Under the pieces are notes generated by a model that was not told the origin of the DNA, did no database searches, and worked only from the letters and a program-made list of their open reading frames with translations. 64,000 bases of DNA from CAZHNW01 sp942491575 (GTDB taxonomy: Bacteria > Spirochaetota > UBA4802 > UBA5550): contig CALOBT010000031.1 in assembly GCA_942491575.1 (NCBI GenBank), forward strand, positions 1,178,001 to 1,242,000. The letters run 5' to 3'. Shown piece after piece: positions 16,412 through 24,666 of this stretch; position 1 is the stretch's first letter; each line of letters begins with the position of its first letter. A program made the position numbers and the translations under genes.

Positions 16412-18079
16412 ATGCAGGAAGTTAAATCAATCATTGAGGATATCCTCAGCACTTTCGAGGCAATTACCGCCACGGCCCGGGATGTAAACCAGTACTCTCA
16501 TAATCGAAAGGAAATTACCTCCAGCGGTTTTGATCTGACGAAACGAATATCCAATGATAACTCCATGCTGCGGGAAGAATATGATAAGATAGTGGCAAAC
16601 CTGCAGCAGTCCCAGGAAGGAATTGGCGCCAACACCAGTGAACTGAAGCGCAATGTTGAAGACTTCAAAAATATTATAGAAAATATTGATTTGATTAAAA
16701 CAACCCTGAATACCCTTGATGCTGAAATATCGAAGCTTACCCGCATTGTGACGGAAATCCGTGAAGACACCGACGAAATATTTACCCTGGCCCTGAATGC
16801 ATCCATTGTATCGAGCAAATATTCCCATACTTCCGGTGTTTTTGATATCCTGGCCAATAAGCTGAACGAAATGTCAAATTTTATCAACCAGAACCTGGAA
16901 AATATTGTCGCGGTGGTTTCTCCCATCACCGATGGTATTGCACGCCTCATTGACAACAATTCAAAGGTCCTCGATGATATTGAAAGCGGTTACCACAGTT
17001 TTCTCGGTTTTAATGATATCCTGACGAAACAGCAGGTCTCCATTGATGAAATGAGTTCCAAGACCAAAATCTCAGGATATAAAATCGAAGAGCAGAAGAA
17101 TATGCTCGATGAATTAAGTGAAAAAGTGGCCAAAATGGATGAAGACGCCTCCGGGGCAATCACCGGTTCCGGAAATGTCGCAAAAACCTCTGAAGAATTG
17201 ACGGGAATTGTCGTTAAAATTCAGGAAAAGGTTGAGGCTACAGTAGGGGCGATTGATCAGATAAAATATGTGGAAGAACAGGCGCGGCGGGTGTGGCAGA
17301 CCGCGCAGAATGTAAATGAGAAATCAAGAAGCCAGCTCGATTTTTCTCTCAGCAGTGTCGACTTTTGCGACCAGCTCCTTACCGAATCTTCCCATTTAAA
17401 AGAAACAACGGAAACCCTGAAGGATCAGTCGGAAGAGAATAACAACATCGCCGGGTACCTTTCAAATAACCTGGAAAATCTAACTATGCAGCTTGTGGAG
17501 ATTGATAAGAAACTCGATGACTCCAATACCACTATTAAAAAATTCAATGATGATTACAGTGAAATTGACAATATAGTCCAGTTTCTAAAAAATATTCTCA
17601 ATTCAATGAATGTTATCGGGATGATGTCCCGTATCGAATCCGCCCGTGAGCCGGAAGAATATAAGCAGTTTATGACCATATCTGAAAATATTCGGGAACT
17701 GCAGGAGCACATCCACAACAATATTCCCAATATTGAAGGAAATATTGCAAACACTCACGACCTGATTCAAAATGTAAATAGTTACTTCGAAGCGATTTCA
17801 ACAAAGTTTTACGCCATCTCCTCCAGTACCGACGGTATTATTAAAAATCTTGGATCAGTTACCCGCCTCAGTTCTGAATCAAGAAATATCAGCGAGGGGA
17901 TCCTTACGGAATCACAGGACCTGGTTGGGGACATTACCCGCCTCAGGGAATTTCTGATGGAACTGACAGAGGTGGTAAAAAAACCGATTGAAGGTTCCGC
18001 CGCCAATATTGAACGGGGTAAAAAAGTAGAAATGCTCTGCGGTGAAATTTCAGAGCTGCTTAATGTAAAAAATAGTTGA
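16412..18079 (+). CDS. soluble coiled-coil protein with two MCP-like signalling hairpins
   Basis: The 555-residue product has no signal peptide and no membrane helix and is helical almost throughout. Two stretches resemble the hairpin tip of methyl-accepting chemotaxis proteins: IFTLALNASIVSSKYSHTSG (about residues 121-140), followed by VFDILANKLNEMS, and MNVIGMMSRIESAREPEEYK (about residues 398-418), followed by FMTISENIREL. In MCPs the tip reads LLALNAAIEAARAGE and then FAVVADEVR. Both copies diverge from the consensus that contacts CheA and CheW, so direct kinase control is uncertain. A soluble chemoreceptor relative or a structural partner of the chemotaxis array are possible. The chemotaxis operon lies about 8.6 kb downstream. 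Confidence 0.6.
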   Translation: MQEVKSIIEDILSTFEAITATARDVNQYSHNRKEITSSGFDLTKRISNDNSMLREEYDKIVANLQQSQEGIGANTSELKRNVEDFKNIIENIDLIKTTLNTLDAEISKLTRIVTEIREDTDEIFTLALNASIVSSKYSHTSGVFDILANKLNEMSNFINQNLENIVAVVSPITDGIARLIDNNSKVLDDIESGYHSFLGFNDILTKQQVSIDEMSSKTKISGYKIEEQKNMLDELSEKVAKMDEDASGAITGSGNVAKTSEELTGIVVKIQEKVEATVGAIDQIKYVEEQARRVWQTAQNVNEKSRSQLDFSLSSVDFCDQLLTESSHLKETTETLKDQSEENNNIAGYLSNNLENLTMQLVEIDKKLDDSNTTIKKFNDDYSEIDNIVQFLKNILNSMNVIGMMSRIESAREPEEYKQFMTISENIRELQEHIHNNIPNIEGNIANTHDLIQNVNSYFEAISTKFYAISSSTDGIIKNLGSVTRLSSESRNISEGILTESQDLVGDITRLREFLMELTEVVKKPIEGSAANIERGKKVEMLCGEISELLNVKNS

Positions 18080-18106
18080 CAATAATTGCCGAAAAATTTC
18101 TATATC
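18076..18106 (+). promoter_or_regulatory. putative promoter of the tRNA gene
   Basis: A consensus TTGACA (18076-18081) is followed by a TA-rich -10 region (TCTATATC, 18099-18106); the spacer is 17 to 19 bases depending on the hexamer chosen. Transcription would begin about 35 bases before tRNA-Val. Confidence 0.45.
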
Positions 18107-18149
18107 ACTATTCTTACTTTTAGTCACATCATTAATCTGCTTCATGTAT

Positions 18150-18223
18150 GGGCGATTAGCTCAGCTGGTTAGAGTGCCTGCTCGACACGCAGGAGGTCAC
18201 TGGTTCGACTCCAGTATCGCCCA
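18150..18223 (+). tRNA. tRNA-Val (GAC anticodon)
   Basis: A full cloverleaf can be drawn. The acceptor stem GGGCGAT pairs with ATCGCCC and A is the discriminator. The D arm is GCTCAGCTGGTTAGAGT, the anticodon stem CCTGC/GCAGG encloses loop TCGACAC with anticodon GAC, and the T arm is CTGG-TTCGACT-CCAG. The 3' CCA is not encoded (CAT follows A). It stands 30 bases before thrS. Confidence 0.95.
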
Positions 18224-18252
18224 CATGTTCATTTTCTTATCTGGAGAATCCC

Positions 18253-20172
18253 TTGAGTAATGAAATTAAAGTCACCCTTCCTGATTCTTCTGTAATAACA
18301 GCAGAAAAGGGTCAGTCCGTTTATGATATTATCGGTTCCATCGGTGCCGGATTGCAGAAGGCGGCTGTTGCCGCAGTCATCAATGATAATCCCGTTGATC
18401 TGACTCATTCTGTTGAAGAAGATGCCTCAATGAAGGTGTTGACTTTTAAGGATGATGGGGGGAAGGAAGTCTTCTGGCATTCCGCTGCGCACCTGATGGC
18501 CCAGGCAGTAAAAAGGCTCTTTCCCGAAGCAAAATTTGCCATCGGCCCCTCAATCGAAACCGGCTTCTATTATGACATCGATGTCGAAAATAATTTTACA
18601 CCTGAAGATCTTGAAAAGATTGAAGCTGAAATGAAAAAAATAGTCGATGAAAAGCTGGAAGTAACCCGTGAAGAGCTGCCGAAGGCGGAAGCGATTAAGC
18701 TTTTCAGTGATATGAATGAAGATTATAAAGTAGAGATGATGAATGAACTGGATGCTGATACCGTATCCGTATACCGCCAGGGAGAATTTGCAGACCTCTG
18801 TCGCGGTCCGCATCTTGGCAATACCGGTGCTATCGGCGCCTTTAAGCTTGTGTCAATCGCCGGGGCGTACTGGCGGGGTGATGAGAAGAATAAAATGTTG
18901 CAGCGTATCTATGGCGTTGCCTTCCCGGATAAAAAAGAACTGAAAAAATACATGGCCCTTCTTGAAGAGGCGAAGAAACGTGATCACAGAAAAATCGGTA
19001 AAGAGATGGATCTCTTCTCCTTCAGTAACGACGTGGGGGCGGGGCTTCCCCTCTGGCACCCCAACGGGGCGGTTCTTCGTTTTGTTATCGATAAATTTGA
19101 AACTGTTGAGCACCTCAAGCGGGGATACCGGCTTTTTAATGTACCCCATATAGCAAAATCAAATCTTTATGAGACTTCAGGGCACCTCGGCTTCTATAAT
19201 GAAAATATGTATGCCCCCATTCAGATAGATGATCAGGATTACTACCTGAAGCCAATGAACTGTCCATCACAGATTCAGATATTTAACAGCTCCATGAAGA
19301 GTTATCGTGATTTACCATATCGCGCCTTTGAAATGGGTACCGTTTACCGGTACGAGAGATCAGGTGTTCTCCATGGCCTTACCAGGGTGAGGGGATTTAC
19401 ACAGGATGATGCACACATCTTCTGCAGTGAAGACCAGATCGAGGGTGAAATCAGAACTGTTCTCGAATTTACCCTGGAGATGCTGGAAACATTCGGTTTT
19501 AATGAAAAGAAGATATATCTCTCTACTCGTCCGGAAAAATCTGTTGGTAACGACAGTGACTGGGATATCGCTACTGAGGCTCTCAAGTCAGCACTCGAAA
19601 AGAATAATATTGAATATCAGCTTGATCCGGGAGAGGGGGTCTTTTACGGACCCAAAATCGATATCAAAATCAAGGATGCCATTGGAAGAGAGTGGCAGTG
19701 CAGTACCATTCAGGTTGACTTTAACCTCCCTGAACGATTTGATATCAATTATGTCGGTTCTGATGGTCAAAAACATCGTCCCATTATGATTCACCGGGCT
19801 CTTCTCGGTTCCCTTGAGCGTTTTATCGGTATTCTCATTGAACATTACAGCGGTAAGTTCCCTGTCTGGCTTGCACCGGTTCAGCTGGTTATAGCTTCTG
19901 TTGGAGAAGATCAGAATTCCTTCGTCGAAGAACTTCGAAGCCGTCTACTCGCAGAGGAAATACGCGCAGAAGTCGATGTCAGAAATGAATCAATCGGTTA
20001 TAAAATAAGGGAAGCTATCTCTCAGAAAGTACCGTATATTGGTGTTGTCGGAGCAAAGGAAATGGAGGGAAACTCCATATCCATTCGCCGTCGGGGAGAA
20101 AAAGAGTCTGAATCAATCACTATTGATGATTTTATCAAGCTTGTCAGGGATGACGTTAAAGCAAAACGGTAA
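18253..20172 (+). CDS. thrS: threonyl-tRNA synthetase
   Basis: The 639-residue protein has the full bacterial ThrRS layout: N-terminal TGS domain (about 1-60), editing domain with HSAAHLMAQA and GFYYDID, class II core with MNCPSQIQIF, the motif 2 region YRYERSGVLHGLTRVRGFTQ and motif 3 HRALLGSLERFIGIL, then a C-terminal anticodon-binding domain starting about VWLAPVQLVI. It charges tRNA-Thr and clears Ser-tRNA-Thr. The start is TTG with CTGGAG upstream; no in-frame ATG is near. It leads the translation cluster thrS-infC-rpmI-rplT, but 283 bases separate it from infC. Confidence 0.97.
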   Translation: MSNEIKVTLPDSSVITAEKGQSVYDIIGSIGAGLQKAAVAAVINDNPVDLTHSVEEDASMKVLTFKDDGGKEVFWHSAAHLMAQAVKRLFPEAKFAIGPSIETGFYYDIDVENNFTPEDLEKIEAEMKKIVDEKLEVTREELPKAEAIKLFSDMNEDYKVEMMNELDADTVSVYRQGEFADLCRGPHLGNTGAIGAFKLVSIAGAYWRGDEKNKMLQRIYGVAFPDKKELKKYMALLEEAKKRDHRKIGKEMDLFSFSNDVGAGLPLWHPNGAVLRFVIDKFETVEHLKRGYRLFNVPHIAKSNLYETSGHLGFYNENMYAPIQIDDQDYYLKPMNCPSQIQIFNSSMKSYRDLPYRAFEMGTVYRYERSGVLHGLTRVRGFTQDDAHIFCSEDQIEGEIRTVLEFTLEMLETFGFNEKKIYLSTRPEKSVGNDSDWDIATEALKSALEKNNIEYQLDPGEGVFYGPKIDIKIKDAIGREWQCSTIQVDFNLPERFDINYVGSDGQKHRPIMIHRALLGSLERFIGILIEHYSGKFPVWLAPVQLVIASVGEDQNSFVEELRSRLLAEEIRAEVDVRNESIGYKIREAISQKVPYIGVVGAKEMEGNSISIRRRGEKESESITIDDFIKLVRDDVKAKR

Positions 20173-20455
20173 TAAAAGATAGAGAAATGGGTCTTCGACT
20201 CGGTGAGGTGGATACTCATTCGCTAATTGAGAAGTCGCAAAAAAATCTTTCTTGTTTGTGGCCGCATTATAAAATCAGCAGTTTCTTTAATAAATAATAT
20301 TTAACTCCGGATTCTCTCTGGAACTGCAGTCACAGGGGAATGTCCAAATGTTAATTTTTCGATGTTCCCTTATAAAATTTAGTTGATTTTATAAACGATG
20401 CCCTTTCATGCTGACCTAATATTAAATTTTCTATAAGGACGGGGGTGCCAATACA

Positions 20456-21004
20456 TTGAAGAAAGGGAGAAGACCTCAGCAGGACAGGTCTGAGAAGTAT
20501 CGAATTAACGAGGAGATTAGGGCGGAAAAAGTAAGGCTTGTAGGCGGAGAAGAGGAAATCGGCGTTGTTCCTATTGCGGTTGCTCTTGAAAAAGCCAGAG
20601 AGCAGGAGCTGGATCTGGTAGAGATTTCGCCAAACCCGGATGCACCCATTGTAAAAATCGTAGATTATAGTAAATTTAAGTTTGAGCAGACAAAAAAGGC
20701 AAAAGAAGCCAAAAAACGTCAGAAAGTAATTCACGTTAAAGAAATAAAAATGCGGCCTTCTATTGATAAGCATGATTTTGAGCATAAAGTGAAACATGCA
20801 CGTGAGTTTCTCGAAAAAGGCGATAAAGTAAAGTTTACCCTTATGTTTCGGGGACGTGAAATGGTTCACCCCGACCTTGGATTCGCGGTAATGAAGAGAA
20901 TTCGGGAAGAACTTGAAGAAATTGTCGTTATTGAAAAAAATCCTTCTCAGGAAGGTAGAAATATTACCATGGTGGTATCCCTAAAGGCCGGAATAAAAAA
21001 GTGA
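20456..21004 (+). CDS. infC: translation initiation factor IF-3
   Basis: The 182-residue protein has the N-terminal IF-3 domain (YRINEEIRAEKVRLVG, then EISPNPDAPIVKIVDYSKFK) and the C-terminal domain (EIKMRPSIDKHDFEHKV and FRGREMVHP). It binds the 30S subunit and checks initiation codons. The start appears to be TTG, preceded by a GGGGGTG ribosome-binding site; infC in many bacteria uses a rare start through which IF-3 limits its own synthesis, and a TTG start fits that theme. It is followed by rpmI and rplT in the conserved order. Confidence 0.96.
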   Translation: MKKGRRPQQDRSEKYRINEEIRAEKVRLVGGEEEIGVVPIAVALEKAREQELDLVEISPNPDAPIVKIVDYSKFKFEQTKKAKEAKKRQKVIHVKEIKMRPSIDKHDFEHKVKHAREFLEKGDKVKFTLMFRGREMVHPDLGFAVMKRIREELEEIVVIEKNPSQEGRNITMVVSLKAGIKK

Positions 21005-21044
21005 TAAGCATAATGCCACCTGCTTATATGAACAGGAGAATATA

Positions 21045-21242
21045 ATGCCTAAGATGAAGTCAAACAGTGGAGCCAAAAAAAGGTTCAGAGTAACTAAAAA
21101 TGGTAAAATCGTAAGAGCCAAAGCTTATAAGAGTCATCTTCTTGAAAGAAAGTCTCCCAAGCGCAAAAGAGGTCTCCGCGGAAATACTGTAAACAGTGAA
21201 GCGGAACTGAAGCGTGTTAGAAGGATGATTCCTTACGCTTAA
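21045..21242 (+). CDS. rpmI: 50S ribosomal protein L35
   Basis: A 65-residue basic protein beginning MPKMKSNSGAKKRFRVTKNG, the standard L35 start, and ending with RVRRMIPYA. An AGGAG-like site lies before the ATG. It stands 40 bases behind infC and about 150 bases before rplT. Confidence 0.96.
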   Translation: MPKMKSNSGAKKRFRVTKNGKIVRAKAYKSHLLERKSPKRKRGLRGNTVNSEAELKRVRRMIPYA

Positions 21243-21393
21243 ATTTTGAAATACTCGAAAACGGTTTCTAGTTTACATGAATATATCAGTATCCAGGATA
21301 CGAAGCCGGGGAAAGCAAGAGAATGCGAAGCATTCCCCCCTGTTTCTGTCATAAACGAGCTGATGAGCATATACGTAAAGGAGAAGTAACGAA

Positions 21394-21738
21394 ATGCCAA
21401 GAGCTACAACAGGTCGCATACACCAGAAGAGGGCCAGAAAGGTTCTTAAAGACGCTAAAGGTTATTTTGGTGCGCGCAGTAAACTGTATCGAACAGCAAA
21501 GGATGCCAGGCGTCGTGCCCTGCAGAATTCCTACAAGGACAGACGTCGAAAAAAGAGAGATATGAGATCTCTCTGGATCACCAGAATCAGTGCCGGGGCT
21601 AAATTGTGTGACACTTCATACAGCCGACTGATTGCAGGTATGAAAGCAGCAGGTATCACCATCAACAGGAAAATGCTTGCAGAGCTTGCAGTATCTGACT
21701 TTAATACCTTTAAGAAAATTGTTGATACCGTAAAGTAA
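21394..21738 (+). CDS. rplT: 50S ribosomal protein L20
   Basis: The 114-residue protein shows the L20 pattern: an N-terminal basic helix (MPRATTGRIHQKRARKVLKD, then AKGYFGARSKLYRTAKDA), RDRRRKKR-type basic middle (YKDRRRKKRDMRSLWITRI) and a globular end NRKMLAELAVSD. It is an early-assembly 23S rRNA binder and in other bacteria a translational repressor of its own operon. The ribosome-binding site is AAGGAG. No clear terminator follows. Confidence 0.96.
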   Translation: MPRATTGRIHQKRARKVLKDAKGYFGARSKLYRTAKDARRRALQNSYKDRRRKKRDMRSLWITRISAGAKLCDTSYSRLIAGMKAAGITINRKMLAELAVSDFNTFKKIVDTVK

Positions 21739-21769
21739 CAGAGTACCTGGCGCAAAACAGGCCGGATAA

Positions 21770-22684
21770 ATGAAACTAACGGTGTACAAAAAAATCAGCG
21801 CTGCAGTAATGGCGCTGATTTTTTATTGCTCTTCCCCGCTTAGCGCATCACTCCTTTTTACAGACACCATTTACACAATACCTGAAGAAAAAATTGAATT
21901 GGATATGTCTGCAGACATTATTCATGTCGATTCTCCTTTTCAGCGCGAACATATCAGTATCGGTTTCGGTCTTCTCTATTCTTTTTCCATATGGCTGGAA
22001 ATGGAGTACATCCATTCCGGCTTGATGACCTTTAGGGCAAACAATCTTGGGGATTCGCAGCTTCGTCTCTGGTACTACCTCGGCGATTACCTCAGGGACC
22101 GTCTTCATCTGGGGATTCAGCTTCGTTTCCTGCTTCCCACGGGGCCTGATATTCACGAAGGTGAGAGTTGGAAAAATATTGCCCTCGGGCAGAATGAACT
22201 GAAAATTGGCCTTGTTATGCAGGCAGATCTGCCCGGAAAAATATTTCTTCACTTTAACGGGGGGTTCACCTTCAGGCAGGGGAAAAACAGGGCCTTTTAC
22301 GGTGGCTTTGCCGTAAACCCCCTTGATGAAAAAACCTATACCAGCATCCTGGGATTGAATCCATTTTCCGACGGAGCATTTTTCTATTATGAAAACCTGA
22401 AAAATGATTATTTCTCCTTTTCCCTCGCTATAAATACTAATCTTCTGTATCCATTTATCCCTTCCCTCGAAATATACGGTTCTTTCAGGCCTTACCGCGG
22501 CAGGATAGATGAAAGTGATTATCCCATTGAGGGGGGAAGTATTGATCCCTTTTTAATTTCCATGGAGATTCGCTATTTCTTTTCTAATGAGTTGTTTTTG
22601 AGTATCTACGGTGCCGTTAATCCCCTCTGGCAGGAGGGGTATTTGAAGGCGATTTATGGATTATCATTCAGTTCTTTATTCTGA
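21770..22684 (+). CDS. outer-membrane beta-barrel-like protein of unknown function
   Basis: The 304-residue product has a signal peptide (KKISAAVMALIFYCSSPLSA) and then alternating hydrophobic/polar strands rich in aromatic and Gly residues (GFGLLYSFSIWLEMEYI, LGIQLRFLLPTGPDIHEG, LEIYGSFRPYRGRI), ending LSFSSLF with a terminal Phe as in outer-membrane barrels. LPTGPD is reminiscent of meta-pathway phenol degradation-type transporter barrels. About 12 to 14 strands would fit. It is 31 bases behind rplT but is probably not functionally tied to translation. Confidence 0.65.
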   Translation: MKLTVYKKISAAVMALIFYCSSPLSASLLFTDTIYTIPEEKIELDMSADIIHVDSPFQREHISIGFGLLYSFSIWLEMEYIHSGLMTFRANNLGDSQLRLWYYLGDYLRDRLHLGIQLRFLLPTGPDIHEGESWKNIALGQNELKIGLVMQADLPGKIFLHFNGGFTFRQGKNRAFYGGFAVNPLDEKTYTSILGLNPFSDGAFFYYENLKNDYFSFSLAINTNLLYPFIPSLEIYGSFRPYRGRIDESDYPIEGGSIDPFLISMEIRYFFSNELFLSIYGAVNPLWQEGYLKAIYGLSFSSLF

Positions 22685-22724
22685 TTGATTTTGTTTTGAG
22701 TATCTTTCTTTCATATTTATATAC

Positions 22725-22752
22725 TTGACTTCGATTTTTTTATATGTATAGT
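22725..22752 (+). promoter_or_regulatory. putative promoter of the zapB-like/zapA pair
   Basis: TTGACT (22725-22730), a 16-base spacer and TATAGT (22747-22752) stand about 130 bases before the first ATG. Strength looks good for a sigma-70-type site. Confidence 0.45.
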
Positions 22753-22880
22753 GGAAATGTATGTATTATTGTCTCAACAGGCAGCACCGGATTGTCGAAT
22801 ATTGAATAGACACAGGTTTATGGAAAAATGCGGCTGTTAGCAATATATCGATTGAATGATTCTATCACGGAGGTAGCAGA

Positions 22881-23657
22881 ATGATTAGTATGCAGCAACT
22901 CGAAGAACTTGAAAGTAGGGTGGTAAAGGCCCTGCAGTTGATTGGAGATCTTCGTTCAGAAAATTCGAAACTTGAAAGCGATAATGAATCTCTGAAGGGA
23001 GAAGTTGAAGAAGTAAAACTGAGTCTTGAAGAAAAAGAACAGGAAATAGCACGAATCAAGAAGGAACTGGAGGAGACTACCAGGGAGCTTCAGGATATAA
23101 AAGACAAAGAAGAAGTGCTTGAAAAGAAAATTATTGCTCTTCTTGGAAAACTCGATATATTGCAATCAGGTGATATCCCCGTTTCTGCTGCCCCGCCGGC
23201 TGCGGATGAAACTGCAGTGGCAGAGCCCGAACCGTCAGTCGAGGACACCATTATTTCTGAACCTGAACCCTCCGTAGCGGCAGAAGCCCCGGTAGAAGAA
23301 GAGCTTATTATCGAAGATGAGCCGGTAGCTGAAACCCCTGAAGCTCCCGCAGTATCAGAGGATATCAGTATAGAGACCGTTGAAACCCCCGGGGCAGCTC
23401 CTGATGAAGATGAAGATATTATCATTATTGATGATGAAGAGGATGCCGGTTTTGACGATATCTCAATAGCCGCGGAAGCAGAGGATGAAGATGAAATTAT
23501 TCTTCTCGATGATGATGAGGATGAAATTGTTATTGATGATGTCGATGAGGAAATAATTATTGTTGATGAAACGGATGCTGCCGGTGCCGGGGATGAAGAA
23601 GAAATAATAATTGAAGACGATGATGAATTTCTTATCGTTGAAGAAGACGAAAAATAG
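22881..23657 (+). CDS. ZapB-like coiled-coil protein with long acidic tail
   Basis: The 258-residue protein starts with about 95 residues of continuous heptad coiled coil (LEELESRVVKALQLIGDLRS, then ENSKLESDNESLKGEVEEVK), the length and pattern of ZapB-type division proteins. After that comes a low-complexity Pro/Ala/Glu segment (residues ~100-170) and a strongly acidic tail rich in Asp, Glu and Ile (for example EDEDEIILLDDDEDEIVIDD). The tail is not part of known ZapB. zapA follows 24 bases downstream, which supports a role in FtsZ-ring organisation. GGAGG at 22869 fixes the start. The assignment rests on the coiled coil and neighbourhood. Confidence 0.6.
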   Translation: MISMQQLEELESRVVKALQLIGDLRSENSKLESDNESLKGEVEEVKLSLEEKEQEIARIKKELEETTRELQDIKDKEEVLEKKIIALLGKLDILQSGDIPVSAAPPAADETAVAEPEPSVEDTIISEPEPSVAAEAPVEEELIIEDEPVAETPEAPAVSEDISIETVETPGAAPDEDEDIIIIDDEEDAGFDDISIAAEAEDEDEIILLDDDEDEIVIDDVDEEIIIVDETDAAGAGDEEEIIIEDDDEFLIVEEDEK

Positions 23658-23681
23658 ATACTATTGGCGGGGTGATATTCA

Positions 23682-24002
23682 GTGGAGACCAGTAAAGTAA
23701 AAGTTACTATATTCGGACAGACCTATACTATTAAGGGGGATACTGAACCTGAATATATACTGGAACTGGCAGATTACGTAAACGGGAAAATGGAAGAAGT
23801 CAGTGCCGGGATTGTCAGCAGCAATTCCACGCATGTGGCAATCCTGGTGGCCCTGAATATCGCCGATGAGTATTTTCAGTTGAAGAAATTAAAGAGCGGC
23901 TCTGAAAATATTATGGAAGAGAAAGCTAGAAATCTGATTTCATTGCTGGATGAAGGGCTTGTAGGTGATATTTATTCTCTTGTTGAAAACGACACGGTAT
24001 AA
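23682..24002 (+). CDS. zapA: cell division protein ZapA
   Basis: The 106-residue protein has the ZapA pattern: VKVTIFGQTYTIKGD at the start, then YILELADYVNGKMEEV and a long C-terminal helix with VAILVALNIADEYFQLKK. ZapA binds and bundles FtsZ polymers at midcell, usually together with a ZapB coiled coil, which is the gene before it. The start is GTG behind GGCGGGGTG. ZapA is often next to 6S RNA; none could be recognised in the short gap after this gene. Confidence 0.88.
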   Translation: METSKVKVTIFGQTYTIKGDTEPEYILELADYVNGKMEEVSAGIVSSNSTHVAILVALNIADEYFQLKKLKSGSENIMEEKARNLISLLDEGLVGDIYSLVENDTV

Positions 24003-24081
24003 ATCAGAATTTTTCAATTTTTCTGCAATTTTTAATCCAACCTTTTCCCTTTTTTTCATTATAACGGTATAAAGTTTAGTA

Positions 24082-24654
24082 GTGATGCAACAGTATGACA
24101 AAAACAGTGATGAAGACCTCGTAGAATTCTTTAAAAATGGAGATGAGGGGGCCTTCGATGAGATATATGTACGTTATGCAGCACGTCTGGTAAAGGTTAT
24201 TTATTACTATGTTGGTGATATGGACAGCGCGGAAGATGTCCTTCACGAGGCCTTTATGAGAATGATTCGCCATCTTGATACCTATAAAAGTGGCCGGGCC
24301 TTTTCCTCCTGGATATTTCAGATTGCTATTAATTGCAGTAAAAACCATATAAAGAAATCACGGCGTAAGGATGAACTTTTTGAGAAGATGACCTTCGGGG
24401 TAAAGGAAGGTGGCCTGGAATTTCCTTCTCCTGAAGAGGAAATGATGGGAAACCTCGAAGTCGAGGCCTTTAACGGGGCGGTTAACAAGCTAAAGCCCCG
24501 ATTTAAGGAAGTTCTGCTGCTGCGCGTTGAGGAAAATCTTAAGTATAGCGATATCGCTGGAATCCTTGGTTGTTCGGAACGAACAGCAAAATGGAGGATG
24601 AAAAAGGCGGTGGAACTGATAATACAGGATTTAAAAGAACAGAAACAGATATAG
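24082..24654 (+). CDS. ECF-type RNA polymerase sigma factor
   Basis: The 190-residue protein has sigma region 2 (FDEIYVRYAARLVKVIYYYV, then GDMDSAEDVLHEAFMRMI) and region 4 (LKPRFKEVLLLRVEENLKYS, then DIAGILGCSERTAKWRMKKA) joined by a short linker, as in extracytoplasmic-function sigma factors. It would direct polymerase to a small regulon when its anti-sigma factor lets go. The next gene, 12 bases downstream, has the architecture of such a partner. The start is GTG or the ATG directly after it. Confidence 0.92.
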   Translation: MMQQYDKNSDEDLVEFFKNGDEGAFDEIYVRYAARLVKVIYYYVGDMDSAEDVLHEAFMRMIRHLDTYKSGRAFSSWIFQIAINCSKNHIKKSRRKDELFEKMTFGVKEGGLEFPSPEEEMMGNLEVEAFNGAVNKLKPRFKEVLLLRVEENLKYSDIAGILGCSERTAKWRMKKAVELIIQDLKEQKQI

Positions 24655-24666
24655 AAAACTGATAAG

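Noticed and set aside
24003..24081. 6S RNA behind zapA
   Set aside because: The gap is only 79 bases, too short for 6S RNA.
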